Shown one piece after another: positions 36,388 through 46,354 of a stretch of 64,000 nucleotides of DNA. The notes under the pieces were generated by a model. It ran no database searches, had not been told where the DNA came from, and was given only the letters and a program-made list of their open reading frames with translations. The DNA is from Thermosynechococcus sp. NK55a (GTDB lineage Bacteria; Cyanobacteriota; Cyanobacteriia; Thermosynechococcales; Thermosynechococcaceae). How positions within the stretch are numbered: position 1 is the first letter of the stretch; every line of letters begins with the position of its first letter. A program made the translations under genes and the position numbers. Location of the stretch: assembly GCF_000505665.1 (NCBI RefSeq), contig NC_023033.1, forward strand, positions 1,640,313 through 1,704,312. Direction: 5' to 3'.

Positions 36388-36900
36388 ATGAAAAACTACT
36401 TGGTAGCGACACTGGGCGATCGCCTCCAGGCCGAGGCCGTTTACACCCAGCTTGAAAAGGACGGTTTCCCCATGGAAAAAGTAGCCCTCTTGGGGCGAGG
36501 CTACAAACAGTGGTCAGAGTTGGGACTGACTGATCCATTTCAAGTCGCCCGCCAGCAAATGCAACGGATGTTGACCTGGCTGGTTCCCTTTGGCTTCTTT
36601 GCTGGTTTTACCTTTAACCAAGCAACTCAAATTGACATTCTGCCCATGCTGGATCGCCTAAACAATAGTCTTTTGGGGGGCATCTTTGGGGCGATCGCTG
36701 GCGCTTTGGGCAGTCTCACCGTAGGCGGCGGCCTCCAAGTGGTAATTACGGGTAAGTCCGGCATCCCCTTTGAAAAGCGATTGCAGCGCGGCAAATACCT
36801 GATCTTGATTCAAGGGAATGACAGCGAGATTCGCCGTGCCGAACGCCTCCTCAAAGTACAGCCCCTAGAAACCCTGCAAAGCTACACCCTCGACGAGTAG
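36388..36900 (+). CDS. Membrane hypothetical protein with Gly-rich helix
   Basis: A 170-residue protein. Residues 1-45 form a soluble ferredoxin-like start (KNYLVATLGDRLQAEAVYTQLEKDGF), two hydrophobic segments lie at about 66-82 and 100-122 (GGIFGAIAGALGSLTVGGGLQVV, a glycine-zipper type), and the tail 125-170 is soluble (RGKYLILIQGNDSEIRRAERLL). The pattern resembles general-stress membrane proteins in cyanobacteria, but I cannot name the family. Start at 36388 matches the soluble domain. It is divergent from the cyclase with a 41-base gap, so the two share a promoter region. Confidence 0.75.
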   Translation: MKNYLVATLGDRLQAEAVYTQLEKDGFPMEKVALLGRGYKQWSELGLTDPFQVARQQMQRMLTWLVPFGFFAGFTFNQATQIDILPMLDRLNNSLLGGIFGAIAGALGSLTVGGGLQVVITGKSGIPFEKRLQRGKYLILIQGNDSEIRRAERLLKVQPLETLQSYTLDE

Positions 36901-36948
36901 GGAATTGTTTTCTCAAAAGGGCAATACCAAGCCTTCCCCCTTATGTGA

Positions 36949-36954
36949 TATATT
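36949..36954 (+). promoter_or_regulatory. -10 element (TATATT) upstream of tRNA-Tyr
   Basis: TATATT lies 17 bases before the tRNA 5' end, in the right place for a tRNA promoter. A clear -35 is not seen. Confidence 0.45.
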
Positions 36955-36971
36955 AAAGAATCGCGATGAAA

Positions 36972-37053
36972 GGGTCGGTGCCCGAGTGGTTAATGGGGGC
37001 GGACTGTAAATCCGTTGGCTACGCCTACGCTGGTTCGAATCCAGCCCGGCCCA
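36972..37053 (+). tRNA. trnY-GUA: tRNA-Tyr(GUA)
   Basis: 82 nt with a 7-bp acceptor (GGGTCGG/CCGGCCC, one G-U), discriminator A, D-arm GCCCGAGTGGTTAATGGGGGC, anticodon loop ACTGTAAAT with GTA, long variable arm (type II) and T-arm CTGGTTCGAATCCAG. CCA is not encoded, unlike in the tRNA-Leu gene. Confidence 0.95.
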
Positions 37054-37381
37054 TCTAGGCAAAACCAAGTAGGTCAATTCAGGGACAAGAAAGTCCTTGC
37101 CTTCCCGCCAAAGCGGGATTCAGACAAAGGAGCTAAGGAAAATTCAACTGCCTCAGTTTTCTGCCAACTGAGCTCACCAAGGGTGCAATTGCCAAAGCAG
37201 TCGTCTCCGAAAGCGGCCTGGTGACAGACTTGGCGCAGCCAAGATCAACACCGCTGGCGATCGCAAGCAGCCTCTGGCTCAGTTTCCTTCCCAAACTGCG
37301 CTACGATTGTAACAGTTTGTCACACTCCTCAATTTTGTCAATTTTGTCAATTTTGTATTACGAAACTTTCAAGAAGAACCT
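37054..37381. other. Spacer between tRNA-Tyr and typA with 9-bp direct repeats
   Basis: No gene seen in about 330 bases. TCAATTTTG is repeated three times in tandem at 37329-37337, 37338-37346 and 37347-37355, just upstream of typA. The stretch AGAAGAACC before the typA ATG serves as its ribosome-binding site. Confidence 0.55.
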
Positions 37382-39172
37382 ATGAGTCTGCCGATTCGTA
37401 ATGTTGCCATTATCGCCCACGTTGACCACGGCAAAACCACCCTCGTGGATGCCCTACTGCGCCAGTCGGGTACCTTTCGCGAAGGGGAAGATATTCCCGA
37501 GTGCGTCATGGACTCCAATGATCTGGAGCGCGAGCGCGGCATTACGATTCTGGCCAAAAATACTGCGGTTCGCTACAAAGAATTGACGATTAACATTGTC
37601 GATACCCCCGGCCACGCCGATTTTGGTGGTGAAGTGGAGCGTGTCCTCGGCATGGTGGAAGGTTGTCTGCTGATTGTGGATGCGAACGAAGGGCCGATGC
37701 CCCAAACGCGGTTTGTTCTAAAAAAAGCCCTTGAGAAAGGTCTGCGACCCATTGTGGTTGTGAATAAAATTGACCGGCCCCAGGCGGAACCCTACAAAGC
37801 CATCGATAAGGTGTTGGACCTATTCATTGAGCTGGGGGCAGATGACGATCAGTGTGAGTTTCCTTATCTTTTTGCTTCGGGCTTGGCGGGCTACGCAAAA
37901 ACAGATCTAGACGAAGAGGGCAAGGATATGCAGCCCCTCTTTGAAGCCATTGTCCGCCATATTCCACCGCCAGTGGGCAACCCCGATGCGCCGCTGCAAC
38001 TTCAGGTGACAACCTTGGATTATTCCGAGTACCTAGGGCGGATTGTTATTGGCAAGATTCACAATGGCACCATCCAAGTGGGGCAGCAGGCCGCCTTAGT
38101 CAAGGATAATGGCCAAATTGTCAAGGCAAAGATTACCAAACTCTTGGGCTTTGAGGGACTCAAGCGAATTGAATTAGACACAGCCAGTGCCGGCAATATT
38201 GTGGCGATCGCGGGCTTTAGTGATGCCAACATTGGCGAAACCGTTACCGACCCCAACAACCCCCAAGCCCTACCCCTGATCAAGGTGGATGAACCGACCT
38301 TGCAAATGACCTTTGCTGTCAACGACTCCCCCTTTGCCGGTCAGGAGGGAACCTTTGTGACCTCGCGGCAATTGCGCGATCGCCTCTTTCGGGAACTGGA
38401 AACCAATGTGGCTCTACGGGTCGAAGAAACCGACTCCCCCGATCGCTTTGCCGTTTCTGGTCGGGGTGAATTGCACCTTGGCATTCTCATTGAAACCATG
38501 CGCCGCGAAGGCTATGAATTCCAAGTTTCCCAGCCACAGGTGATCTACCGCGAAGTCAATGGTCAGCCTTGCGAACCCTATGAATGCTTAGTGCTCGACG
38601 TTCCCGATGAAGCCGTTGGCGGCTGTATTGAGCGCCTTGGCCAGCGACGCGGTGAAATGCAGGATATGCAGGTGGGAGGTAATGGTCGGACTCAACTGGA
38701 GTTTGTGATCCCAGCGCGGGGTCTCATTGGTTTCCGGGGCGAGTTTATGCGCCTAACGCGCGGCGAAGGGATTATGAACCACAGCTTTTTGGACTATCGT
38801 CCTTTGGCAGGGGAGATCAGCACCCGACGCAATGGCGTCTTAATTGCCTTTGAGGAGGGCACAGCCACCTTCTATGCCCTAAAAAATGCCGAAGATCGCG
38901 GTGTCTTTTTCATTACCCCTGGCACCAAAGTCTATAGGGGTATGATTGTCGGTGAGCACAACCGTCCCCAAGACCTTGAAATTAATGTCTGCAAAACCAA
39001 ACAACTCACCAACTTCCGCTCCTCAACGGGGGATGAACTGGTGCAACTGCAAGCACCCGTGGAAATGAGCCTAGAGCGGGCCCTAGAGTACATTGGCCCC
39101 GATGAACTGGTGGAGGTAACGCCCCAATCGATTCGACTGCGGAAAATGAGCAAGAAGCTGGTACGCCGCTGA
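37382..39172 (+). CDS. typA: Translational GTPase TypA/BipA
   Basis: A 596-residue ribosome-associated GTPase of the EF-G/LepA superfamily, linked to stress response and large-subunit assembly. The G1 motif is AHVDHGKTT (residues 12-20), G2 lies in RERGITI, G3 [13 protein letters not shown]4 NKID, and the C-terminal TypA-specific segment has [21 protein letters not shown]. Full family length. Its stop TGA overlaps the ATG of the DUF3593 gene by one base. Confidence 0.97.
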   Translation: MSLPIRNVAIIAHVDHGKTTLVDALLRQSGTFREGEDIPECVMDSNDLERERGITILAKNTAVRYKELTINIVDTPGHADFGGEVERVLGMVEGCLLIVDANEGPMPQTRFVLKKALEKGLRPIVVVNKIDRPQAEPYKAIDKVLDLFIELGADDDQCEFPYLFASGLAGYAKTDLDEEGKDMQPLFEAIVRHIPPPVGNPDAPLQLQVTTLDYSEYLGRIVIGKIHNGTIQVGQQAALVKDNGQIVKAKITKLLGFEGLKRIELDTASAGNIVAIAGFSDANIGETVTDPNNPQALPLIKVDEPTLQMTFAVNDSPFAGQEGTFVTSRQLRDRLFRELETNVALRVEETDSPDRFAVSGRGELHLGILIETMRREGYEFQVSQPQVIYREVNGQPCEPYECLVLDVPDEAVGGCIERLGQRRGEMQDMQVGGNGRTQLEFVIPARGLIGFRGEFMRLTRGEGIMNHSFLDYRPLAGEISTRRNGVLIAFEEGTATFYALKNAEDRGVFFITPGTKVYRGMIVGEHNRPQDLEINVCKTKQLTNFRSSTGDELVQLQAPVEMSLERALEYIGPDELVEVTPQSIRLRKMSKKLVRR

Positions 39173-39453
39173 TGCTCACGAATGCCTGTTTTGCCCTCTC
39201 ACTGTTTCCCTATTTGGGGTTTTTGTACTTCATGACCCGCAACCCCCACACACCCCGTTTAGCCCTTATTGGCTTTTATGGGACACTGGTCTTTGTCGCC
39301 GTCACCATTCCAGCGGGCCTCTATGCCCAAAGCGTCTATGGCACAACCCTAGCCAATGTAGATGGGCTGCACGGGGGGGCAGAATTTTTTCTGACATTAG
39401 CTAATATCCTGATTGCCTTGGGTTTTCGCCGCGCCCTCAAGGAATCATCGTAG
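39172..39453 (+). CDS. DUF3593 membrane protein
   Basis: A 93-residue protein with three hydrophobic segments (residues 4-22, 35-55, 72-88), carrying FPYLGFLYFMTRN and GAEFFLTLANILIALGFRR, the DUF3593 pattern shared by cyanobacteria and plastids. Its ATG overlaps the typA stop, so translation is coupled. Function unknown; the typA partnership is notable. Confidence 0.82.
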   Translation: MLTNACFALSLFPYLGFLYFMTRNPHTPRLALIGFYGTLVFVAVTIPAGLYAQSVYGTTLANVDGLHGGAEFFLTLANILIALGFRRALKESS

Positions 39454-39468
39454 TTCACTGTCGTGCAC

Positions 39469-41115
39469 CTATTGCCAGCGGCATAACCAGAGAAAGCGAA
39501 GCCAACTGCGCACCAGCGCCAAGCCTGCCAGTGCGGCTACTGTAAAGAGGGCGATCGCTCCCCCCGGGGCCTTGGCGGACCACAACATTGCCCCCGCCAA
39601 GAGGGTAAAACCAGCCAACCCCAGATAAACCAAACAGATCAACAAACTCTCTATCCGCCGCAGTTGCCGCTCCATCGTCGGATGACGCACAGAGATTTGG
39701 AGTTCGCCGCGAGCCAGGCGATCCTCTAACTGTTGCAGCCGCACTTCAACCCGACTGGGCTGCTGTAGTCGCTGGTTGATTAGGGTTTGGGTTTGATGAA
39801 TCAATTCTCGCCAGCCCGGCCGTGAATGACGCATCAATTCCTTAACAAAGGGCTGGGCAGCAGCACTTAGGTTGTACTCAGGGTCTAAACTGCGGGCAAT
39901 TCCATCGAGGGTTGTGAGGGACTTGAGAATGTAGGTCATCTTTGCCGGTAGGCGAAAGGGTTGCTGCTCAAACAGGGCATAGACTTCCTGTTGCAGTTCT
40001 CTGAAGGCGGCTAAATCCACCGGGCGTTCGGTAAATCGATCTAGAATCAATTGCATAATCCGTTGTAGGGGAACTCTATCAGTGACAGGCATCAACAGAC
40101 CTAGTTCCATCAAGGCAGCAATCACGCGATCGCTATCCTTTTGTAGCACGGCAAAAAATGTTTGCACCATCTGCTGCTGATTCAGGGCCGGCACTTCCGT
40201 CATCATGCCGTAGTCATAGAAGATCAGATCACCCTCTTTGGTCACGGCCAAGTTCCCCGGATGCGGATCAGCGTGGAAGAAGCCATCAATCAATAACTGC
40301 TTGAGATAGCAACAAATTCCCCGCTGGTTAATCATCTGGGGATTTAAGCCAAAGGCTTCGATCGCGGCTCGATTGTCAATGCGAATGCCGGGGAGATACT
40401 CCATCGTCAAGACATGGTGGCAGGTATGGGTCCAATAGACTTTAGGAACACGGATATAGGGGTCTTGAGCAAAGTTGGCACGAAAGCGATCGGCATTTTG
40501 CCCCTCTTGAATGTAATCAATTTCCCGCAGCAGAATACTAAAAAACTCCTCATAGATCTCTTGGAGGGCATAGGGACGAAGAAAGGGCAGCCAGCGATCG
40601 GCCCAGCGAATGAGTTCACCAATGGCCAGATAGTCCAGATACAGTTGCGCCTCCAGTTGTGGGCGTTGCACCTTCACAACCACCTCTTCACCACTATGGA
40701 GCCTTGCCCGATGGACTTGGCCGAGACTGGCCGCTGCAAGGGGTTTTGGATCAAATGTGGCGTAGAGATCCCCAAGGGATTGCCCCAAATGCTGCTCAAT
40801 CAGGGCGATCGCCCGCCGCGAGTCAAAGGGAGGCACCTGATCCTGTAGTTTCCTCAGGGCCTCAATATAGGCGGGGGGCAACAGATCAAATCGCGTCGAG
40901 AGAAATTGACCAATTTTAATAAACGTCGGTCCCAAGACCAATAATTGCTGTACGAGCCAACGGGCCCGTTGGGATTGAGTGCGATGACTCCGCCGCCGCC
41001 AAGTATAGTCCCACAGCAGTTGACTACCAAATTGCCCCAGTACTCCCACAATTTGGCTAATACGGCGAAAGAGCAGCCAGCGACTGGGACGAGAGGTAGA
41101 AGCAGTAACGAGCAT
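39469..41115 (-). CDS. ABC1/UbiB-family atypical kinase
   Basis: A 548-residue protein. GPTFIKIGQFLSTRFDLLPPAYI is the family KxGQ motif, AAASLGQVHRA the Ala-rich loop, VVVKVQRP contains the lysine, DGFFHADPHPGNL the HxDPHxGN motif, and FYDYGMM the DYG (metal) motif. The C-terminus has two membrane helices (CLVYLGLAGFTLLAGAMLW; ALFTVAALAGLALV). UbiB-type proteins support quinone or tocopherol lipid metabolism in bacteria and plastids. It is convergent with the DUF3593 gene and divergent from thioredoxin. Confidence 0.92.
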   Translation of the reverse strand: MLVTASTSRPSRWLLFRRISQIVGVLGQFGSQLLWDYTWRRRSHRTQSQRARWLVQQLLVLGPTFIKIGQFLSTRFDLLPPAYIEALRKLQDQVPPFDSRRAIALIEQHLGQSLGDLYATFDPKPLAAASLGQVHRARLHSGEEVVVKVQRPQLEAQLYLDYLAIGELIRWADRWLPFLRPYALQEIYEEFFSILLREIDYIQEGQNADRFRANFAQDPYIRVPKVYWTHTCHHVLTMEYLPGIRIDNRAAIEAFGLNPQMINQRGICCYLKQLLIDGFFHADPHPGNLAVTKEGDLIFYDYGMMTEVPALNQQQMVQTFFAVLQKDSDRVIAALMELGLLMPVTDRVPLQRIMQLILDRFTERPVDLAAFRELQQEVYALFEQQPFRLPAKMTYILKSLTTLDGIARSLDPEYNLSAAAQPFVKELMRHSRPGWRELIHQTQTLINQRLQQPSRVEVRLQQLEDRLARGELQISVRHPTMERQLRRIESLLICLVYLGLAGFTLLAGAMLWSAKAPGGAIALFTVAALAGLALVRSWLRFLWLCRWQ

Positions 41116-41253
41116 CCAGCAGCAATCACAACAGAGCGCTCAACCTCAACAATAGCGCCTTTTTCCCGGCTATTCAGACTGGGGCAGCCATCCTTTCGCC
41201 AGTTTTTCTGCCCTGTGTCTATGATGAGGGTAGAGTCTTGATCGGAATTGACT

Positions 41254-41568
41254 ATGGCAACCACACGTCAATTTAGTAGCTTTAGCGATCTCCTAGCCAC
41301 AACGGATAAGCCCCTCTTGGTTGACTTTTATGCCGACTGGTGTGGCCCTTGCCGAATGATGGCTCCTATCTTAGAGCAGGTCAAGAAACATTTGAAATCC
41401 GAGGTCGAGGTGGTCAAAATTGATTCTGAGCGCTATCCTCAACTGTCGAGCCAATACCACGTTCAGGCCCTGCCCACATTGATTCTTTTCCACCGAGGCC
41501 GTGAAGTACAGCGCTGGGAAGGAGTGCAACCGCCAGAAGTTCTGATTGATGCCATTCGTCGGCTGTAA
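41254..41568 (+). CDS. trx: Thioredoxin
   Basis: A 104-residue thioredoxin with the active site WCGPC (residues 29-33), the cis-Pro segment in VQALPTLILF, and the GxxxxEVLIDAI helix at the end. ATG at 41254 is used; the two upstream codons add nothing. It belongs to the m- or y-like soluble class, but the exact type is not decided. It is divergent from the ABC1 kinase. Confidence 0.93.
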   Translation: MATTRQFSSFSDLLATTDKPLLVDFYADWCGPCRMMAPILEQVKKHLKSEVEVVKIDSERYPQLSSQYHVQALPTLILFHRGREVQRWEGVQPPEVLIDAIRRL

Positions 41569-41733
41569 ACTTTTAAGGGCTTAAGGGCGTATGACCAAGA
41601 TGACCAACAGCGGTGATAGCCACAGCCCCTTAGGAAAAGGCGGGGATAATCCGGCGCCAAGATGGCTGGGGCTATTTTGCGCCTGTGCATTGCCTAGAAA
41701 AAAGTCAGCAAACAGAGGAGGCGAAGGCCAGCA

Positions 41734-42978
41734 TTGGCAGAGATTAGCTATTGGACATTGCTTGTACCACCGTTGGCGGGGGGGGTCATCGGCTACTTTA
41801 CGAATGATTTAGCAATTACAATGCTCTTTCGCCCCTACAAGCCAGTTTATGTAGGCGGCAAGCAACTCCCCTTTACTCCTGGTCTCATCCCCCGCAATCA
41901 GGAGCGGCTGGCCCGTCGAATTGCCGATGCCATTCTGGGTTCCCTCTTAACGCCGGAGGAGCTGCAAAACTTAGCGCGGCGGCTGTTGCAAGTGCAACGG
42001 GTGAAGGCGGTCATCCATTGGCTCCTCCAAACAAGTCTTAGCCAAATTCAGGCTCAAAGTGAACAGCGATCGGCCCAAGTTTTGGCGAATATTCTGCGGG
42101 ATTTTTTTGGCAGTGCCTTGCCCCGTTTGATTAAGGTGTGGTCGCGGCGGGAAGATTTTTTGGAGCCGCAACTCAATCAATTGTTTGATCAGGTATTGGT
42201 GGAGCTGCAACTGAATGATGAACAGGCGGAGAAACTAGCGGATTGGCTGCTGTCGGTCATGCTGCCCCCCGATCGCCTACGACTGGCGATAATTGACTTT
42301 CTCACCGATCGCACGATTAATGTCCTCGATCAAGAACTACGGCAAAATACCAGTGGCACCTATTGGGTCGTGGCTAATCTTGTGGGAGTGCGCAATACTT
42401 TGATTCGTCTGCGGGAGTATTGTCTCAATGAGCGGGAAGCCTGTAACCGCCGCCTCGGAGAATTGATTACGGCATTGGCACTGCGGCAACGCTTGGTGGA
42501 AGCCCTGCAAAATATTACCCTGCAAAGTTTGCCCCTCGGCACGGTGCGGGAGCTACGGCAACTGTTTCGGCAGACGGTGCGCAGTTATATCCAAGAGCAG
42601 GGCTCTAGCGTCATTGAAACGGTCAGTCAAACGGTGGAGTGGGAAACGATTTCCCTGAGTATTTTGCGGCGACTGCGAGATTCGGCGAGTCTGGGTGCCT
42701 CCTTGGAAGTGGTCAGCGATGAATTGGCTTTGGTGCTCGATCGCTATCTGGAACGGGATATGGAACTGATCATTGAGCGGGCGATTCCGATTTTGGATTT
42801 AGATCGGGTGATTGTGGATCGGGTCAAGGCCACCTCACCAGAAAATCTCGAACTAGCAATTCAGGGCATTGTTCGCAGTGAGTTGCAAGCTATTGTCCGC
42901 TTGGGGGGCATTCTTGGCTTTTTAATTGGGGTGGTACAGGCAGGCTTTTTGTACTGGCAAAGTCTGCAAGTGCCCTAA
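41734..42978 (+). CDS. DUF445 family membrane protein
   Basis: A 414-residue protein with membrane segments at both ends ([21 protein letters not shown] at residues 5-25 and [19 protein letters not shown] near the C-terminus) and a long helical region between, the DUF445 layout. The N-terminal [16 protein letters not shown] motif is diagnostic. The start is a TTG at 41734 with GGAGG 13 bases before it; no ATG fits. The stop overlaps the DUF3318 gene by 4 bases. Function unknown. Confidence 0.85.
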   Translation: MAEISYWTLLVPPLAGGVIGYFTNDLAITMLFRPYKPVYVGGKQLPFTPGLIPRNQERLARRIADAILGSLLTPEELQNLARRLLQVQRVKAVIHWLLQTSLSQIQAQSEQRSAQVLANILRDFFGSALPRLIKVWSRREDFLEPQLNQLFDQVLVELQLNDEQAEKLADWLLSVMLPPDRLRLAIIDFLTDRTINVLDQELRQNTSGTYWVVANLVGVRNTLIRLREYCLNEREACNRRLGELITALALRQRLVEALQNITLQSLPLGTVRELRQLFRQTVRSYIQEQGSSVIETVSQTVEWETISLSILRRLRDSASLGASLEVVSDELALVLDRYLERDMELIIERAIPILDLDRVIVDRVKATSPENLELAIQGIVRSELQAIVRLGGILGFLIGVVQAGFLYWQSLQVP

Positions 42979-43565
42979 ACGGGAACTTTGACTTCAGACT
43001 CACCCGCCAACTGGCGCAGGTTTTGGCAGCGAATCAGTTCAGTGACATCAAGAACGGGACGGCGTTCCAACTCTGCTACCCGAGAGATACCTGAAAGGAG
43101 CGCTTTGGCAGCCTCTTGTTCACTGTAGCCGCGCCGTTGAGCCAAGAGCAGGGCCTGGCGATCGGCCGCCACCGCCACGGGAATTCCCCGCGTATTTTGC
43201 CACACTTGCAGCCCCGCAAAGGTGGTTAGCCCCCCCGCCACCAAAATACCAATGGGGTCTGCTTGGATTGCCTGGAAGAGGGTACCCAGTAAGCCGGCCA
43301 CCGTTAGTCCTTGGTAGAGGTCAAGTTTGATCAAACCCGTGGTGTTAAACCAAGCCACTGCCCGCAGCAGTAACAGATCGCGCTCTGGGGGATCGAGATG
43401 CTGCCACAGGCGAAAGTTAATTTCAATTGGGCGATCGCCCCAAGGAAGAGGGGGCTGATAGCGCAGGACTTGGCTTTGTTGCGGTCGAGAAACCAACTTA
43501 CAGCGCATCCGTGCCGACGCCGGCATGAGATCAAGCAGACGATGAATCTCAGCTTCTGGGGTCAT
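42975..43565 (-). CDS. DUF3318 family protein
   Basis: A 196-residue cyanobacterial protein. [20 protein letters not shown], the [16 protein letters not shown] and [14 protein letters not shown] segments match DUF3318 (soluble start), then a hydrophobic pair ([33 protein letters not shown]) and a soluble tail. No function known to me. It is convergent with the DUF445 gene and divergent from the UbiH-like gene. Confidence 0.82.
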   Translation of the reverse strand: MTPEAEIHRLLDLMPASARMRCKLVSRPQQSQVLRYQPPLPWGDRPIEINFRLWQHLDPPERDLLLLRAVAWFNTTGLIKLDLYQGLTVAGLLGTLFQAIQADPIGILVAGGLTTFAGLQVWQNTRGIPVAVAADRQALLLAQRRGYSEQEAAKALLSGISRVAELERRPVLDVTELIRCQNLRQLAGESEVKVPV

Positions 43566-43651
43566 AGGAATAGTGATGCAATTGCTCTGCCCCTAGTCTG
43601 CCATTGCTGTACATTTCCGGCAATCTTGCAGATTTCTTAGAATAAAGGGGC

Positions 43652-44953
43652 ATGTGTTTTTGTGCCCAAATCAAAATGGTGATGACATCGGCCTTTGCCC
43701 CCTCAGAACCGTCCCTGGTCGCTTCTGCTCAAGAGCTGCCCGCCGTGGATGTGGCGATTGTTGGTGCCGGGATTGTGGGTCTAAGTCTGGCCTGTGCGCT
43801 ACGCAACAGTGGTCTAGCGATCGCCCTCATTGAGGCAACTCCCTACAGGCGGGAAAACACCAAGGGTCAAGCCTACGCCCTCCACCAAGTGTCTCGTTAC
43901 TTCTTTGAGGAAATAGGGGTGTGGGATAAGCTCATGCCCCATGTGCAGCCCTTTGAGGTGGTGCAACTCTCCGATGAACGGTTCCCCTTGATGGTTAACT
44001 TTTCCCCAGCGGATCTGGGCACGGAAGCCATTGGTTATGTGGGTGAGCACGCAGCGATCGCCGAGACCCTTCAGAGCGTTGTACAGTCTGCCAGCAATGT
44101 CACGTTCTACTGCCCGTGGCGGGTAGTGACCAACGAAGTGCAGGGCGATCGCGCTCAGTTGACCCTGATTTCTGGTGACCCTACCCAACCCAAGGTGGCT
44201 CACTTGGCAGCCCGTTTAGTGGTCGCCGCAGAGGGTGGCAAGTCTCCCCTACGGCAGCAGATGGGCATTGAACCCAAGGGATGGAAATATCCTCAGTCCT
44301 GTGTGGTTGCCACCCTCGAGGTTGCCCATCCCCAACCTGTGATTGCCTACGAGCGCTTTTGGCCAACAGGACCAATGGGAGTGCTACCCCTACCGCAGAA
44401 TCGCTATCGAGTGGTTTGGACACTGCCCCACCCAGAGGCGGAAGCCGTTGCGGCCCTCGACGATCGCAGCTTTTTAGCAACACTTCAGCCCTATCTTGAT
44501 CCCCAGATGGCGGAGATTACGGCTGTGAGCGATCGCTTTGTCTTTCCAGCCCAATTCATGCAAGTCAACTCCTACGCGGCGGATCGCTTTGTGGTCATTG
44601 GCGATGCAGCCCACCGCTGCCATCCCGTGGGGGGACAAGGACTCAATTTGGGACTGCGGGATGTGTGGAATCTGGCACAGCAGATTTTGGCTACCCCCCT
44701 TGAGGAAATTGGCGATCGCCGACACCTCATGCAATTTCACCGCCAACGCTGGTGGCAAAATGTCTTGACCCTTGCCTTTACCGACTTCCTTAACCGTCTG
44801 TTTTCCAATACATGGTGGCCTTTGGTGGCGGTGCGCCGCTGCGGGCTGTGGCTGTTGCGAACCGTTTCCCCCCTCAAGCGTCTGGTGCTACGGTTTATGG
44901 CAGGTCTCCTCCTCCCCCTGCCGACCGATTGTCAATTCCCCAGAGGGCGTTAA
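43652..44953 (+). CDS. UbiH/Coq6-family FAD-dependent hydroxylase
   Basis: A 433-residue class A flavoprotein monooxygenase. The dinucleotide motif is VAIVGAGIVGLSLACAL (residues 35-52), the DG-type motif is AARLVVAAEGGKSPLRQ, and the second FAD motif is RFVVIGDAAHRCHPVGGQGLNLG. The family hydroxylates ubiquinone precursors, but cyanobacteria make plastoquinone, so the substrate may differ. Start is uncertain: ATGs at 43652, 43676 and 43682 are in frame. Confidence 0.88.
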   Translation: MCFCAQIKMVMTSAFAPSEPSLVASAQELPAVDVAIVGAGIVGLSLACALRNSGLAIALIEATPYRRENTKGQAYALHQVSRYFFEEIGVWDKLMPHVQPFEVVQLSDERFPLMVNFSPADLGTEAIGYVGEHAAIAETLQSVVQSASNVTFYCPWRVVTNEVQGDRAQLTLISGDPTQPKVAHLAARLVVAAEGGKSPLRQQMGIEPKGWKYPQSCVVATLEVAHPQPVIAYERFWPTGPMGVLPLPQNRYRVVWTLPHPEAEAVAALDDRSFLATLQPYLDPQMAEITAVSDRFVFPAQFMQVNSYAADRFVVIGDAAHRCHPVGGQGLNLGLRDVWNLAQQILATPLEEIGDRRHLMQFHRQRWWQNVLTLAFTDFLNRLFSNTWWPLVAVRRCGLWLLRTVSPLKRLVLRFMAGLLLPLPTDCQFPRGR

Positions 44954-45034
44954 AACTTTCTACGCACCTATCTCCAGTGCCAGCACTCTTGTAGTATCAA
45001 TTTGACAGAGAAACCAACTGCTTGGGAGAGAGGG

Positions 45035-46354
45035 ATGGCTGCTACGGATGGTCTAGAGAAAATTCGCCGCCAGTTTGACTATGGTCCCTATCCCCGTGTG
45101 GCCATTGACAAAACTCCCAAGGATGACCCGAACGTTCTTTTTGTCCACGATTTAGTGACCCCCTTTTATGTGCGAGATCATCGGGTGCCACAGACCAAGG
45201 GTAAGCGGATTCTCGATGCCGGCTGTGGCACGGGCTATAAGTCCTTAGTCCTGGCGATCGCCAACCCCGGCGCGGAAATTGTGGGTATTGATCTATCCCC
45301 TGAATCTGTGAAGTTGGCGGCGGAGCGGCTCAAGTTCCATCACTTTGATAACGTTTACTTTGAGGTGCGCTCGATTTTGGATTTGCCCAGTTGGGGCGAG
45401 CAGTTTGACTACATCAATTGCGATGAAGTGTTATATTTGCTGCCTGACCCTGTTGAAGGCCTCAATGCCCTCAAAAGTGTCCTTAAGCCCGATGGCATTC
45501 TCCGCAGTAATCTCCACAGTGCGCTGCAGCGCTTCCCCTTCTTTCGTGCCCAAAATCTCTTTAAGCTGATGGGCTTGATGGACGAGAATCCCGAAGAAAT
45601 GGAAATGGACATTGTCCGCGACATCATGAAAGAACTCAAGGATGGTGTGGATCTCAAAGCCCGAACCTGGAACCCCCACTACGAACAGCAAGAGAGCAAT
45701 GAGACCCTCTTGGCAAATCATCTACTGGTGGCAGATAAAGGCAGCACCATTCCCCAGCTGTTTCAATACCTAGAAGCAGCGGGTCTAGAATTTATTTCCA
45801 TGGTCAACTGGCGCCACTGGAATCTGGTGGATCTCTTCAAAGACCCAGAAAACCTGCCCACCTTTTTGGCCTTGAGCCTACCCGATGTGCCGCAGTCCGT
45901 GCAGTTGGAGATGTACGAGCTTCTGCATCCGGTGCATCGCCTCTTGGATTTTTGGTGTAGTCCGCAACCCCGCGCCACCGTAGCCGACTTGGGGGAATGG
46001 TCGGAGGCGCAGTGGGATCAAAGTACGGTTCATCTACATCCGCAACTGTGTACGGAGGCAATCAAGGAAAAATGGCTAGGGTACCTCAATGATCGGATGA
46101 TTGTTGATCTGGGTACGTTTATGTCCTTTTCTAGTCCCACCCCTGTCTATGTGGATCCCCTCGGCCTGGCAACCCTATTGCCCCTGTTTGATCACCCCTT
46201 GGCTTTTCCGGACTTGTGCGATCGCTATCAATGCTTGGCACCCCTTGACCCCGTCACACTCGAACCCATTGAACCAAGGGTGGCACGGCAGCAACTGCAA
46301 GCCCTCTTGACCCGCTTGGAACTCAGTTTGTTTGTTCTTGTCAGCTTACCCTAG
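45035..46354 (+). CDS. Class I SAM-dependent methyltransferase with C-terminal extension
   Basis: A 439-residue protein. Motif I is RILDAGCGTGYKSLVLA (residues about 56-72), motif II IVGIDLSPESV, and QFDYINCDEVLYLLPDP is motif IV. The methyltransferase domain ends near 200; the rest (helical, plus a C-terminal segment with CDRYQCLAPLDP) is not familiar and may set the substrate. ATG at 45035 has GAGAGAGGG upstream. Its end overlaps the convergent DUF819 gene by 9 bases. Confidence 0.82.
   Translation: MAATDGLEKIRRQFDYGPYPRVAIDKTPKDDPNVLFVHDLVTPFYVRDHRVPQTKGKRILDAGCGTGYKSLVLAIANPGAEIVGIDLSPESVKLAAERLKFHHFDNVYFEVRSILDLPSWGEQFDYINCDEVLYLLPDPVEGLNALKSVLKPDGILRSNLHSALQRFPFFRAQNLFKLMGLMDENPEEMEMDIVRDIMKELKDGVDLKARTWNPHYEQQESNETLLANHLLVADKGSTIPQLFQYLEAAGLEFISMVNWRHWNLVDLFKDPENLPTFLALSLPDVPQSVQLEMYELLHPVHRLLDFWCSPQPRATVADLGEWSEAQWDQSTVHLHPQLCTEAIKEKWLGYLNDRMIVDLGTFMSFSSPTPVYVDPLGLATLLPLFDHPLAFPDLCDRYQCLAPLDPVTLEPIEPRVARQQLQALLTRLELSLFVLVSLP

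Noticed and set aside
41591-41812. A 73-residue plus-strand frame between thioredoxin and the DUF445 gene
   Set aside because: It runs into the DUF445 gene in another frame and has no family resemblance.
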